Shown here: positions 21,160 to 31,653 of the stretch, piece by piece
Position numbering within the stretch: the first letter of the stretch is position 1
How the letters are laid out: the number at the start of each line of letters is the position of its first letter
From: Nematopogon swammerdamellus
Taxonomy: Eukaryota; Arthropoda; Insecta; Lepidoptera; Adelidae
Length of the DNA stretch: 64,000 nt
Assembly (NCBI GenBank): GCA_946902875.1
Contig: OX336354.1
Location: 7,723,247-7,787,246, forward strand
Direction: 5' to 3'
Notes under the pieces: model-generated
Seen by the model: only the letters and a program-made list of their open reading frames with translations
Told to the model about the DNA's origin: nothing
Database searches by the model: none
Program-made: the position numbers and the translations under genes

Positions 21160-21310
21160 GTGGAAAACGCGACATGTGGCGCCGATCCCGAGATGTCTAA
21201 CGACGCCCATGGACGTTCGGTCGTAAGCGAGGGTTGCGAATGCCATACCGGCCTGACGGTGTCTATTCAAGCATCTCTTGAAGGAAGATACCTCAAGTAC
21301 AGCTTGAGGG
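21160..21310 (-). repeat. LINE-beta 3' end, reverse
   Basis: GACATGTGGCGCCGATCCCG, CGACGCCCATGGACGTTCGG and GCGAATGCCATACCGGCCTG are the reverse complement of 20270-20400, diverged. Confidence 0.7.
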
Positions 21311-21605
21311 GAAATACATAATATTTTTTTTATTACTTGATGTTTTTCATGTCTATTTTGTATTTTAACCGCAATATAGTAATAATTAATTAATTAATTC
21401 ATTATTCGGCTATGAAGATCGACCAAATAATTTGCATTCAATGTGGTCATTGCCAGAGATAAACCTCATACCGTGATTTCATCGTTTGGTTCAGGTGATA
21501 ATCTAGGCATCCGTGTCAGGTCATATGTTTGCCAACAAGCGGCGGTAGTCAATACTGACGAAGAGTCAATATTATGCAATAATTGTAGAGTCTTATTAGT
21601 TTTTG
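21311..21605. other. Unassigned gap
   Basis: AT-rich then moderately complex; no assignment. Confidence 0.25.
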
Positions 21606-21720
21606 CTAAGGTGGACAGACGGCCTAAAAAGAGATGTGCGGAAGACCGCGCGTGATGGCGTGCCTTGGGAGAGGCCTATGTTCAGTAGTGTAGTAGATAG
21701 AGCCTGTTGATGATGATGAT
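21606..21720 (+). repeat. LINE-zeta 3' fragment
   Basis: AAGGTGGACAGACGGCCTAA, GAAGACCGCG, GGCGTGCCTTGGGAGAGGCC and a GATGATGATGAT tail match the end of 9350-9652. Confidence 0.75.
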
Positions 21721-21771
21721 TAGTCTTTGTCCGTGGCTTCAATGTGGGACAAATTTCTTGGTGGTTTTGTA

Positions 21772-21793
21772 CGAAACCGATCGATCGGTTTCG
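21772..21793. repeat. 22-bp perfect palindrome
   Basis: CGAAACCGATC/GATCGGTTTCG has no spacer. It is a possible dimeric binding site or a chance or cruciform structure. Confidence 0.8.
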
Positions 21794-22079
21794 CGATCGG
21801 AGTCCTAAGTTGGGAAGTCATTATCACTTCTAAAAAAATCACTGAAATCTGCTTAATTGCTAAAATTTATGAATAATATAAATTTTGTTTTCAAATAGAG
21901 TGGAAAACATTGTGAAAAAGTTATGAGAAACCGAAAACCTGATGATGTGGCGTTCCCAAAAAATATATAAATACAAAAAGCCTGGTAAGTTCGAACGTTG
22001 TCCGCACGCAGAGGGTTCCGTAGCCACTTCCTTCTTGCACGCATAGTGAGTACGCGCAGCGATCACGTCGTCGTCGCGT

Positions 22080-22367
22080 CGTCGACATTTCATTTCATTC
22101 CATTTCAACTCATTTCATTTCGTTTCGTTTCGTTTCGTTTCGTTTCGTTTCGTTTCGTTTCGTTTCGTGCCGTTCCGTTCCGTTCCGTTCCGTTCCGTTT
22201 CGTTTCGTTTCGTTTCGTTCCGTTTCGTTTCGTTTCGTTTCGTTTCGTTTCGTTTCGTTTCGTTCCGTTCCGTTCCGTTCCGTTCCGTTCCGTTCCGTTC
22301 CGTTCCGTTCCGTTCTGTTTCGTTTCGTTTCGTTTCGTTTCGTTTCATTTCATTTCATTTCATTTCC
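22080..22367. repeat. (TTTCG/TTCCG)n pentanucleotide array
   Basis: About 55 five-base units, mostly GTTTC with two blocks of GTTCC near 22168-22198 and 22262-22315, and CATTT units at both edges. The frames on both strands are artefacts of the array. The blocks suggest expansion by slippage of already-mutated units. Confidence 0.95.
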
Positions 22368-23091
22368 ATTATGCATGCTTGTACATAAAACTTGTTTTTC
22401 AATTATATTATTGACACTGATTTATGATTAATAGTCATTAGGTGGATCTTATTTCCGTTCCTACTTAGACCTCTGCCCATTCTCACGCTTATCATGCTGG
22501 TTCTGTCTGACTACGCCGCGCGTGTTTGGAAATAATATATTTACATTATTTCAAAATCATTCAATTGTGTTGTGGACAGTCACTAATTTATGAACGCATC
22601 ATGGCGAGTATGATTGCTTATTATTTGATAGATCGCTTGGTCGATAAAACTAAATATGAAACCGGTGCCTGGGGTCATACAACACGAATAAAGAAATATA
22701 ATTTACAGGATGTCCGCAGAACAGTAAAACAAAAAGTCGTAAAACAAAGTTTTCAGTTTCAATAACACACAATCCTTTCAGTATTCCATACCTCACTGCG
22801 GACATTCTGTATGTGCAGTAACACAAAAAAGTAATCAATACTAATAATAAATATGTAAGGGATGGTCATGGAGTAAGTTACTTTGTTTTATTAGATATTG
22901 CGTTTGAAGATAGAACTAAATTGACGATTTTTAGAAATATGAAACTTAGTACAAGCACGTTTAAATATACGGGACACAGGATAGGCTCAATAAAATTCAG
23001 TTCCGGTTACACTAAGATGTGGCTCTCATACAAACCGAATTGTTCCGCGCGCCGAAATAAAGGTACGGTAGCGGGCTTACTTACTTTCTTC
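22368..23091. other. Gap with a weak 110-bp inverted-repeat element
   Basis: TTACAGGATGTCCGCAG (22704) and CTGCGGACATTCTGTATG (22795) are imperfect inverted repeats about 110 bp apart, a possible tiny MITE. Nothing else was recognised. Confidence 0.35.
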
Positions 23092-23141
23092 TTTTTAAAT
23101 ACGAATTTCACGCGAGCGAAGCCGCGGGCAAAAGCTATATG
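23092..23141 (+). repeat. Helitron-like 3' end
   Basis: AAATACGAATTTCACGCGAG, CGAAGCCGCGGGC and AAAAGCTATATG. It is similar to the end at 30330-30370, with the terminal CTAGT mutated. Confidence 0.5.
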
Positions 23142-23760
23142 TTAATAAGTTCTTACTGTAAACCAGAGAAAACAACATTCTTGCAACCAAAGATGGCGCG
23201 CGGCGGGACACGAATCGACGCGCCCACAGTCGGCGTGCAAGAAAGGAATGCCTACGGGACCCTCTGCCTCTGCTTCTCAACTACGTTTCGCGCTTTTTTA
23301 GCTAAATATGAGGCTTGCTAGAAGGAAGCAGCTAGAAACTTTCTAAACTGACGATAGGGTAGGTAGGACAGAGTTAACCACGATTAAAATCAACATGTAC
23401 CAAATGCATCAATCGCCAAAAGCTTTAGCCGTTGAGTTTATTCGATGTATATTTAGAGGACCACGCTGTACTTAATTCTTTTTAAGCTAAGTACCTACGT
23501 AACATTGGTTAATGAACACTGGGATTTTCATTAATTTCGTACAAAATGCTGAAGCGTGCCTAGGCAAATTTCATATCAAATTTCACAGTGATGTGGGTCA
23601 GGATAATTAAAAACACGCACTGATCGTTATTTTAATATTAAATTATTATTTTCATTTAGCATTAAATTTCACAGTTATTATATTTCTGGAAGGTGTGGAA
23701 CTAAGCTTGCGATGGCTTCACCGAACATATCCGGGCACATCGGCAGTAGAGGAGGGTGTT
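23142..23760. other. Unassigned gap
   Basis: No gene or family recognised. Confidence 0.2.
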
Positions 23761-23769
23761 AATCGTGGT

Positions 23770-23975
23770 CGGGACTAGCGAGTGGCCACTCTAAATTTCC
23801 CGCGCATGCTTCACGTTTCGGCTCGCATCAAGCCCTCGTCAGCTAGTCTGCGGTGACTAGGACGCGGGGAAACTCCAGGTATGAGCTTAGCGTCGATCTT
23901 GGCAACCCTAGATTATTGAAGAGACTGTAGAGCGACTTCGCTGGTAGTCCTCTTGCTCCGACTTCCACAGCACAC
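23770..23975 (-). pseudogene. LINE-delta ORF2 C-terminal fragment
   Basis: On the minus strand: AVEVGARGLPAKSLYSLFNN, LGLPRSTLSSYLEFPRVLV and a stop near 23855. The downstream UTR has CGAGGGCTTGATGCGAGCCG. I recognise VGARGLPAKSLYSLL-type ends from lepidopteran LINEs. It is 5'-truncated. Confidence 0.6.
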
Positions 23976-24339
23976 ACACTTTTTAATATTTAACAGATTA
24001 TTGAAAACAATTCCTTCCTGTCTGTAAAAATTGTGGTGGTGGTTGGTGTTGAGTTAATTCCATACCTACGTAAAACTATATTATCTCCTACCGCGACAGT
24101 GTCAAGTGAAAACATAAAAAACAATTTATTTCATACCTAGATGGACACTTATGTATGTATATTTATTTGTATATTATATTTAGTAATTTATAGGTATTAA
24201 CACAATTATGGATTTTATGTCTGAACGAGTACTTACATGTAAGTATTATTAATAAGTATTCTTATTATTATTTTATCTTCAATTTTCACGGTCAACTCTC
24301 GCTACAACCTACTTACATTCCACTATATTCATCAAATCT

Positions 24340-24480
24340 CAAACATCCAAGGGTTAACTGTAAGAAATATCTGTAAGGGGCTAAGTCCGCCTTTGCACCT
24401 TATGTAAATTTTCTAATGTGCTTATTACTGTTGAATGTTTCTTGGAGGAATAAAGTATTTTCTATCTCTATCTATCCACC
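24340..24480 (+). repeat. LINE-theta 3' tail
   Basis: AACATCCAAGGGTTAACTGT, GGGGCTAAGTCCGCCTTTGC, AATAAAG and a TATCTATCTATC end. The same tail recurs at 41840, 52430 and 52590, and in reverse at 53755 and 44396. Confidence 0.7.
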
Positions 24481-25200
24481 ATTTGAATAGCAGAAAACCC
24501 GGCTCCGCTCGGGTGCAATTTGTCTTTGCGTGGTTGAAACAACGTAACTATTCAATATTAGATCGCGCCAGTGAGTATTTTAATAGATTTGCCTCGTATT
24601 TTTGTTCACTGTTCAGTCCCGCAGTAACAGACCGTCATGATATATAGCCGGTGTCCTGCCTAAAAGAATCCTAAACATTTGTCAAAACCACATCAAAATC
24701 GGTTCACTGGTTCCGGAGTCTCCCTCATTCAGATAGATATCTAGACAGATCTTCCGTTAACAACATGTAGAAGAAGAAGAAGAGGTATATGATTTAATCT
24801 GAGTATTTCTTAAAGCTGCATGAACGAAGACGGTCACACTTTACCCGTATGCTTGCGCCACTTACGCAATGTCACTTTACGACTCAGATATTTACTCAAG
24901 ATGTTTTTACTCAGTATGTTTGAACGACGCGAGAGTACATTTTACTCAGTCACAACCTTTTAACGCAATATTTGGGTCTTTAGGGCGATGGATAGTCTAA
25001 ATCCATTTAACAAACGGTTTTCTTTATTTAAAACTCGTTTTTGGAGTTAGGTATGTCGACAGCCACTAAACATTGCAATGAGGTACCTACCTACTAGTAA
25101 AAAAAACCTTGCGAAGTTTCTTGCCGGCTCTGCTTAGTGTGACAAGTTCGAGAGTGTTAAAAATATCTTATGAAATTTTCAATAAACAATATAAAATTTA
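24481..25200. other. Gap with faint transposon-like 'CACATCAAAATCGGTTCACT' segment
   Basis: CATCAAAATCGGTTCACTGG with flanking GATAGATATCTAGAC resembles the common lepidopteran ...ATCGGTYCA... repeat interior. No gene seen. Confidence 0.35.
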
Positions 25201-25382
25201 TAACAAAAAGGATAAGAACAAGATGACGTGCTAAAGGGCGATAGGTTAGCCACCTCTCACCTGGGCACGTTCATTTAATTCCATCGACCACCGATCCATC
25301 TTCCACCGAGTCATTCAGCAGATGGGTTTTCAAGCCTACTTGCTGCTTGATAGTTATATTGTACGAATGCTTGCTAAATGTG
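25201..25382 (+). repeat. SINE-C, left half of split copy
   Basis: GATAAGAACAAGATGACGTG, CTAAAGGGCGATAGGTTAGC, CACCTCTCACC and TACTTGCTGCTTGATAGTTA, ending in GCTAAATGTG where a LINE has inserted. The right half resumes at 26343. Confidence 0.8.
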
Positions 25383-26342
25383 TATGTATGTATGTATATA
25401 TTCTTTATTGAACACCAATTTATCAAAATTAGGTACAACAGGCGAGCTTAATGCCGCGAGGCATTCTATTCTAACTAACCTTTGGGATGTGGGAGAAGTA
25501 CATGCAGGCGAACAAGAATAGTTTGTGACAATGTGTTAGATTAAAGAAATATGTATGATAAACTACGTACGAATAATACATAGATACTTTAATAAGCATA
25601 TATATGTATATAATAAACTTAAATATTATATGTACATTAATCGGTGGTACCGTTGTGCAACACAATCAACTGAATGACGGGAGAGTAAGAGAGGGGCGTA
25701 AAGATATGTACTTATGTAATATAAATTGCATTTACTTCGGTAAGGAAAGGAGAAGTTTGTTTAAATTTATCTTAAATACATTCATAGACGTAGAGGAGCG
25801 TAAATGCACAGGCAGATTATTCCAGAGGCGACCTGTTTGTACTGTGAAAGAGTCCGTGTAGAACGAGCTTGAGTGAGCCGGTATTGCCAAGAGTAAGTTG
25901 TCAGCAGATCTTAAAGCCAGGCCGTGAGAAGAAAGAAATTCAAATCGTTCACTCAAGTATTTGGGAGCAGCAGGATCATTAAGTGTGCGGAAGAGAAGAG
26001 AGAGGGCGTGAGAGTTCCTGCGACCACGAACATCGAGCCACTGAAGGCGAGCTCGATATTCAGATATATGGTCATACTTGCGCAATCCGAAAATATAGCG
26101 AATGCACAAGTTAAGAATACGGTCAAGTTTGTTGAGGAGATCCTCATTTAGGTCAAGATAACACACATCAGCATAATCTAGAATTGGCAATAAGAGAGAT
26201 TGAGCGAGCGTAATTTTTGTGCCAGTGGGAATGAAGTTTTGCAAACGCTTGAGAGAGTGCATGCTCCCGAAGACCTTACGACTGACCTCATTAACCTGCA
26301 CACTCCATGTAAGAGATTCATCGATCATAAGCCCTAAATTTT
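25383..26342 (-). mobile_element. LINE-epsilon insertion, 5'-truncated
   Basis: It lies inside SINE-C. AATGTG occurs at both edges (25377-25382 and 26343-26348), consistent with a target duplication. On the minus strand it has ORF2 C-terminus first, then a UTR of about 330 nt and a TACATACATACA tail. Truncation at the 5' side is normal for target-primed reverse transcription. Confidence 0.8.
25732..26340 (-). pseudogene. LINE-epsilon ORF2 C-terminal region, frame intact
   Basis: This is about 200 codons in one open frame. MIDESLTWSVQVNEVSRKVF and LLLPILDYADVCYLDL are typical of the end of reverse transcriptase and the thumb region in CR1/Jockey-type LINEs; LWNNLPVHLRSS and MNVFKINLNKLLLSLPK form the C-terminus. 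There are no stops or frameshifts, so the insertion is fairly young. Catalytic RT motifs (YADD) and the endonuclease are missing by truncation. The clade call is uncertain. Confidence 0.8.
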
Positions 26343-26455
26343 AATGTGGTGGTGAGCGTTGCGTTGTAATTTACCAGAGTCCTCGCAGGACAACATCGAT
26401 TACTCTGCTTACCCAGATTGTCAGGATGTATGGTATGTATTTATGTAAAAAATTC
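26343..26455 (+). repeat. SINE-C, right half of split copy
   Basis: AATGTGGTGGTGAGCGTTGC, TGTAATTTACCAGAGTCC, AACATCGATTACTCTGCTTA and a TATG-rich tail continue the copy broken at 25382. Confidence 0.8.
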
Positions 26456-26463
26456 TATTATAT

Positions 26464-26949
26464 AAGGTCTTTCAAAATTAGTTAATAGTACGCTCAGAAC
26501 CCCCCTGTATCATATAGGGAGTAAAACCTATATAATTTTTTTTGGACTTTGGTTTTTTTTTATGTAAAATATTTTTTTATGTATTTATATAAAAAAATAG
26601 GTGGTTGATTTTTATAGCCTAATCGATTCAGTTTCATAACAGTAACAAAAAAGTCTTCATTACCATTATTATGTCACACGTGTAAGTTGGTAAAAAAAAT
26701 CAAATTCTTTCTATTCCATATTAACAAAACTAAAATTGTGGTATTTCACAATTTCTGAAAGAAAGAGATCTGTGTGTTGGAATACTTTTTTGTTCCTGGC
26801 ATGAAATTGAAACGATTAAGAATTTTTTTTTTACATTTTACATTAATAAATTTTTTTTTTGTAAAAAAAATTCTTTGGTCTTCAAAAGTGATCTATTTCC
26901 GATACAGAACCACCCCTTAGCGTACTATTAACTAATTTTGAAAGACCTT
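26464..26949. mobile_element. MITE with 31-bp perfect terminal inverted repeats
   Basis: AAGGTCTTTCAAAATTAGTT...GTACGCT at 26464-26494 is exactly complementary to 26919-26949. The interior is AT-rich and non-coding. A second inner stretch (CCCCCTGTATC / GATACAGAACCACCCC) is also roughly inverted. No target duplication is obvious. Superfamily not assigned. Confidence 0.85.
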
Positions 26950-27227
26950 CCTAATTTCTCCGGTTTAGTAAATTCTGGTAGAACTGCTATTCAAGCTAGT
27001 CCAATGATCATTAGGTAGTCGTATTGATAGAGTATATTCTCGCATACCTATATATATAATCTCTAGGTAACGATTTATCTAACTGTATACCGGTCGTCGG
27101 AACCCGTTAGCCATCAGTTTCAACCTGTTTTATACTATTTACTGATTACTTGCCTACGAATGAACGATCGAGATCAAGTGGAATCACACCTTTAGAACCT
27201 CGTCATACGCGGGCGAGATCGATGAAA

Positions 27228-27420
27228 TTTTTTTTTTTATTGAAAACTCGTCATAATGCGCCGATCCAGCCATAAGGTGTCTCACGACGCCCATGGACAA
27301 TCGGCCGTATGCGGGGGTTGCCAATGCCATGCCGGCCTGACAGGTGCCCATTAACGCCCCTCTTGAAGGACCCGAGACCTGTACTTTGGGAGAAATATAT
27401 GGGCAGGGAGAGGGTTTTCG
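27228..27420 (-). repeat. LINE-beta 3' end, reverse
   Basis: Poly-T, then AAGGTGTCTCACGACGCCCA, CGGCCGTATGCGGGGGTTGC, CATGCCGGCCTGACAGGTGC and GCCCCTCTTGAAGGACCCGA: the reverse of the LINE-beta C-terminus and tail. Confidence 0.8.
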
Positions 27421-27593
27421 GAGTTTATCGGTTCTTTAAAGGAAAGATCTGCATAACATAAGATACGAGTAAACGAAGCGCTATCACTCGTTCGTTGTGC
27501 GTGTCACAAGTAAGCGTAACTACGCACACTTGAGCATCGCCCGTGTCAGTCGCCTGTCATTACTGTCACGGAAATTTTAAGAAAAAAAGTTAA

Positions 27594-27788
27594 GTTACAA
27601 ATTAGAAAAGCCCCCGACCCCTTAAAAAGTCTAAAATAATTTCAGTTTAGTTACTTAAACGATTCGGGGGACCGCTAAGTAATACCCTCGCAGCTCTGAG
27701 TTTAATATTTTATTTACATATCGGTCCCTCGACTCCTCTAAGTAACTAAACGGAAATTAGGGGTTCGGGGTTTTTTTTCTAATTTTAC
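27594..27788. mobile_element. Foldback MITE, copy 2
   Basis: Arms CCCCCGACCCCTTAAAAAGT...GGGGGACCGCTAAGTAA and ACATATCGGTCCCTCGACTC...GGTTCGGGG pair over most of their length, with more mismatches than copy 3. Confidence 0.75.
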
Positions 27789-28510
27789 TTTATTTCAAGC
27801 TTTTTAAAAAAACCGCATCCACGTCGGTCCATCCGTGAGATGTAATTTTTTAATTACTTCATAATTACTTGATTACTAACACAGCTAAGACTAATTAAAA
27901 ACACATCATAATCGGCAGTATTAATGTAAAACTTTCATTGGAAACTATCGTAATTTAATAGAACATTACCATCGTGTTCGCCTTTCGGATCCAATGGAAT
28001 TAATTAGAAAATTAAACCAATTTCTTTTCATATTAAGAGAAGGAATTATTTTCGAAAAGATATACGTAAAACAGCTATAAAAGTTCCAAGTTAAGAAATC
28101 CTGACGTGTAAACCTTAAGTTAACGCTGACATAACTCCTAACGGTTGATCGCCTGCTAAGTACCAGCGAACATAGCGTGGAAGTGTAGAGCTCTATACAA
28201 TGTATCTTGTACAGGTCAGTCCGTAGCTCGTATGGTAGGTCGACGAGTTTCGAGACCCTGCTTTAGAGTTAAATTGTATTTATTTGATTTTGCAGACATC
28301 ACGGAAAGCCTTTTGAGTATTACACTTTAAAAATAAGGTAAATATCCTTTATAGTCTTAAAACTATGGGAAATATGATTAAAATTATCAAAGAAACCAAT
28401 ACAAAAAAAATAATTTTACATTAAGATATTACATCTTATATATAAACTGTAATTCATATGTATTCATGTAAACTCTTTAATTAACTAGTACGTACCTACT
28501 TGTACTTACA
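27789..28510. other. Unassigned gap with a tRNA-like fragment
   Basis: GTCCGTAGCTCGTATGGTAG...CGAGTTTCGAGACCC near 28217-28258 has an A-box-like and a B-box-like string about 10 nt apart. That is too close for a tRNA; it may be a decayed SINE head. The rest is AT-rich. Confidence 0.25.
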
Positions 28511-28530
28511 TGTAGTATATACTTCCTTCC

Positions 28531-28733
28531 TTATCCTTACCTATAATAAAATCCAACGTCTGCTTTCTGTCTGAGTGTCTGTCTGTCCGCTTATAACTCG
28601 AGAACCACTGAACCGATTTTAATAAAACAAAATTCTACGGATAGCTTGATTCTTCCCATCAACTATAGGCTACTTACTATCACGCTAAATAGCTTATGAG
28701 GTTAGCAGTGAAGTGAAATATGAGAGCACTTGG
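28531..28733 (+). mobile_element. Helitron-like element, 3'-truncated
   Basis: It is nearly identical to 18552-18745: one substitution (AAATGGCT/AAATAGCT) and a 4-bp CTGT length difference. It breaks at GAGAGCACTTGGC before the GC-rich hairpin. Confidence 0.6.
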
Positions 28734-28802
28734 CAATATTTGTATGTAACGGAACGGAATCATTCACCCGAGTAAGAACCGATGACATTACAATATCCTG
28801 AA

Positions 28803-28825
28803 GGGGGGGGGGGGGGGGGGGGGGG
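28803..28825 (+). repeat. Poly-G run of 23
   Basis: Uninterrupted G23 followed by G-rich purine sequence to 28883. It can form a G-quadruplex. Length is likely unstable and assembly-sensitive. Confidence 0.9.
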
Positions 28826-29061
28826 ATAAGTAGAGGCATATAGGAGGGGGGTGAGGGAGGGGCGGGAGGGGAGGTAGAGTAGAGCGATGGAATCCCCCTT
28901 ATCCTTATCCTTTCCTTTCTTCCTTACCTCTAATAAAATCCAACGTCTGCTTTCTGTCTGTCTGTATGTATGTCTGTCTGTTTACCATCTTTGGGGTTGC
29001 CATATTTACTCGAAGTATCGATTATGGCGAGACTCAACGGAAGGGAGGGAGAGGCAGGGAG

Positions 29062-29466
29062 ATGGAGGGAGAGGGAGAGGGAGAGGGAGAGGGAGAGGGA
29101 GAGGGAGAGGGAGAGGGAGAGGGAGAGGGAGAGGGAGAGGGAGAGGGAGAGGAGAGGGAGAGGGAGAGGGAGAGGGGGAGGGAGAGGGAGAGGGAGAGGG
29201 AGAGGGAGAGGGAGAGGGAGAGGGAGAGGGAGAGGGAGAGGGAGAGGGAGAGGGAGAGGGAGAGGGGGAGGGGGAGGGGGAGGGAGAGGGAGAGGGAGAG
29301 GGAGAGGGAGAGGGAGAGGGAGAGGGAGAGGGAGAGGGAGAGGGAGAGGGAGAGGGAGAGGGAGAGGGAGAGGGAGAGGGAGAGGGAGAGGGAGAGGGAG
29401 AGGGAGAGGGAGAGGGAGAGGGAGAGGGAGAGGGAGAGGGAGAGGGAGAGGGAGAGGGAGAGGGAG
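29062..29466 (+). repeat. (GGGAGA)n hexanucleotide array
   Basis: About 67 units on one purine-only strand, with a few GGGGGA or shortened units near 29150, 29175 and 29266. Long GR/GE/RE frames are artefacts. The G3-A-G tracts favour G-quadruplex and triplex folding. Confidence 0.95.
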
Positions 29467-29748
29467 ATTAAAATATGGAATGATTTCAAAATTAGATTTT
29501 AGGAGTTTATAAAATTTTGTACAGAGATGAATTGCATGCTGAGGAAGGACATAGTCTCAAATAACAACCCTTAAGGGGGTGAAATAGGAGATGCGAAAGT
29601 TTGTATGGGAGTATCGGTTTCTTAAAGGTAGGTCCAGGATTGTTGGATTTTCACATATAAGGGGAGGAAACGGAGTGTTAAAGATTGTATGGGAATATCG
29701 TTTTTTTTAAAGGAAAATCATAATTATAGCTACTCAAAACAAATAAAT

Positions 29749-29764
29749 GGGGGGGGGGGGGGGG
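29749..29764 (+). repeat. Poly-G run of 16
   Basis: The third G-rich tract within 1 kb, again on the plus strand. Confidence 0.9.
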
Positions 29765-29786
29765 ATGGGTGTGACGGTGGCCTCGA

Positions 29787-30330
29787 TTTATAGTCTTCCT
29801 GAACGCAGCTCGGCCCTCGGCCTCGCCCTTAATTACTTACTTTCTTCGAGAAGGTTTATAGTCTTCCTGAACGCAGCTCGGCCTTCGGCCTCGCCCTTAG
29901 TTACTTACTTTCTTCGAGAAGATTTATAGTCTTCCTGAACGCAGCTCGGCCTTCGGCCTCGCCCTTAATTACTTACTTTCTTCGAGAAGGTTTATAGTCT
30001 TCCTGAACGCAGCTCGGCCTTCGGCCTCGCCCTTAGTTACTTACTTTCTTCGAGAAGGTTTATAGTCTTCCTGAACGCAGCTCGGCCTTCGGCCTCGCCC
30101 TTAGTTACTTACTTTCTTCGAGAAGGTTTATAGTCTTCCTGAACGCAGCTCGGCCTTCGGCCTCGCCCTTAGTTACTTACTTTCTTCGAGAAGGTTTATA
30201 GTCTTCCTGAACGCAGCTCGGCCTTCGGCCTTGCCCTTAATTACTTACTTTCTTCGAGAAGGTTTATAGTCTGCCTGAACGCAGCTCGGCCTTCGGCCTC
30301 GCCCTCAGTTACTTAATGTCTTCTTTGAAA
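29787..30330 (+). repeat. 68-bp tandem array, about 8 copies
   Basis: Units start with TTTATAGTCTTCCTGAACGC at 29787, 29855, 29923, 29991, 30059, 30127, 30195 and 30263, exactly 68 bp apart. Each contains the hairpin-prone CTCGGCCTTCGGCCTCGCC and ends with TTCGAGAAGG. The main variants are AATTAC/AGTTAC. The last unit is partial and runs into the Helitron-like end. Confidence 0.97.
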
Positions 30331-30371
30331 TACGAATTTCACGCGAGCGGAGCCGCGGGCTCAGCTAGTTA

Positions 30372-31440
30372 TAGTATATTATTCATTATTACACATATAT
30401 TATATGTATTTTACATTGCCAGTTGCCACCCTCGAATATTTTCCTACTATCAACTTTTATTTCACAACATACGACTCTAAAACATCCAAAGGTTGACTGG
30501 AAGAAATGCACACGCAATCTTCAAATCTCCGAAAATTCTTGTCCAGATTCCGGAACTTGGGACGTAATTGGGTGTATGTGTTCATGAGTCTCCAATGTTG
30601 AGTTCAGTCATCCTAAAAACTTGTTCACGATTTAATCTTGTCGACTCTACATTTTGATCGACACTAGACTCTGTGCGCGATCAATCCGGTTCGTATCAAA
30701 GCAAGGTCGTCACCGTTGGAGTTCGCCGTGACTAGTGGTTCGTGCACCTCCTACTAGCCCGTGCGCGCCTGGTACCTCGTCTGTTGAATAAGATGGATGG
30801 CAAGACTTGTCTGTCAATCTGTTTGGTTTGAGTATGGACGCCGACTAGCCTTGGGCTTTGAGCCAGTCGGCAAAGTTGACTGGAATTTGCTGGAATCGTA
30901 TGTGAGGAAATGGAAGACATTAATTGAAATAACAAGATATGTATGTAGATAAAGATACCTATTTCTTTATATGAAAAAGTAGAGGAACATTTGAACAAGG
31001 AGGACAGTTACTAACAGAGATAGTATTGTTTCCACTTTTACCTAAAATAGTGCTATAACAGAGCTAAATAGTGCTTGTGTATTAGAGCGACGATTTTTGC
31101 CAATTCTAAATTAACTGGAACTACATAAATAAGAATAGTGAACAGACAAAATACAAATACCTATCTGACTTGTTTACTGAGGAATCTCCTTTCTGATGCA
31201 TGAAGACCGGAGAAAATAAAGACTAAAAATTGTGTCACCAAGTGAAACGTATGTATGCATGCATATTTTATTTCCAATAAAATAACTAAGTAAAAATTAT
31301 TACATAACATAAAGTTCATGTGCTTGCACACTTCATTTGGCAGTCAACCTCCATTTGGCAGTTTAAACGGTCTTTCTCAATATTTCTCATACAATCAAAT
31401 TGGTTATGATAACCATATCACCTGAGCTTGTTTTATATTA
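30372..31440. other. Unassigned gap
   Basis: LINE-theta-like strings (AACATCCAAAGGTTGACTGG near 30481; GTTGACTGGAATTTGCTGG near 30875) suggest old LINE tails. No gene was recognised. Confidence 0.3.
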
Positions 31441-31653
31441 AATTACAAATTTAAAAACCCCCGACCCTTAAAAAGTCAAAAAATAATTTTCGTTTACTCA
31501 CTTAAAGGAGTCGGTAGACCGCTAAGTAAATTCCCGCGCAGCTCGGAGTTATTATATTTTATTTACTTAGCGGTCCCCCGACTCCTTTAAGTGAGTAAAC
31601 GAAAATTATTTTTGACTTTTTAAGGGTCGGGGGTTTTTTAAATTTGTAATTTA
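31441..31653. mobile_element. Foldback MITE, copy 3 (best preserved)
   Basis: AAATTTAAAAACCCCCGACC...GACCGCTAAGTAAA pairs with TTTACTTAGCGGTC...GGTCGGGGGTTTTTTAAATTT. Arms are about 100 nt with only a few mismatches; the central spacer has CCCGCGCAGCTCGGAG. It is the clearest member of the family. Confidence 0.85.

Larger units (their letters stand above)
28905..30371 (+). mobile_element. Probable Helitron-like element carrying two tandem arrays
   Basis: It starts with TTCCTTACCTCTAATAAAAT and CCAACGTCTGCTTTCTGTCT, as the elements at 18541 and 28531 do. It ends at 30371 with TTTCACGCGAGCGGAGCCGC, GGGCTCAGCTAGT. Between lie a GGGAGA array, a poly-G run and a 68-bp array. Whether it is one element or two partial ones joined by repeats cannot be settled here. 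Confidence 0.45.

Noticed and set aside
21998..22414. 138-codon frame rich in FRFVS repeats
   Set aside because: Product of the TTTCG/TTCCG array; the opposite strand gives RNETK repeats equally.
28217..28262. tRNA gene
   Set aside because: A- and B-box-like strings are too close and no cloverleaf can be drawn.
28887..29512. Long open frames rich in GR, GE and RE repeats
   Set aside because: All come from the GGGAGA hexanucleotide array, open in every frame on the plus strand and as Ser-Leu on the minus strand.
29787..30330. 68-bp array as a CRISPR array
   Set aside because: Units are contiguous with no unique spacers, and the genome is eukaryotic.
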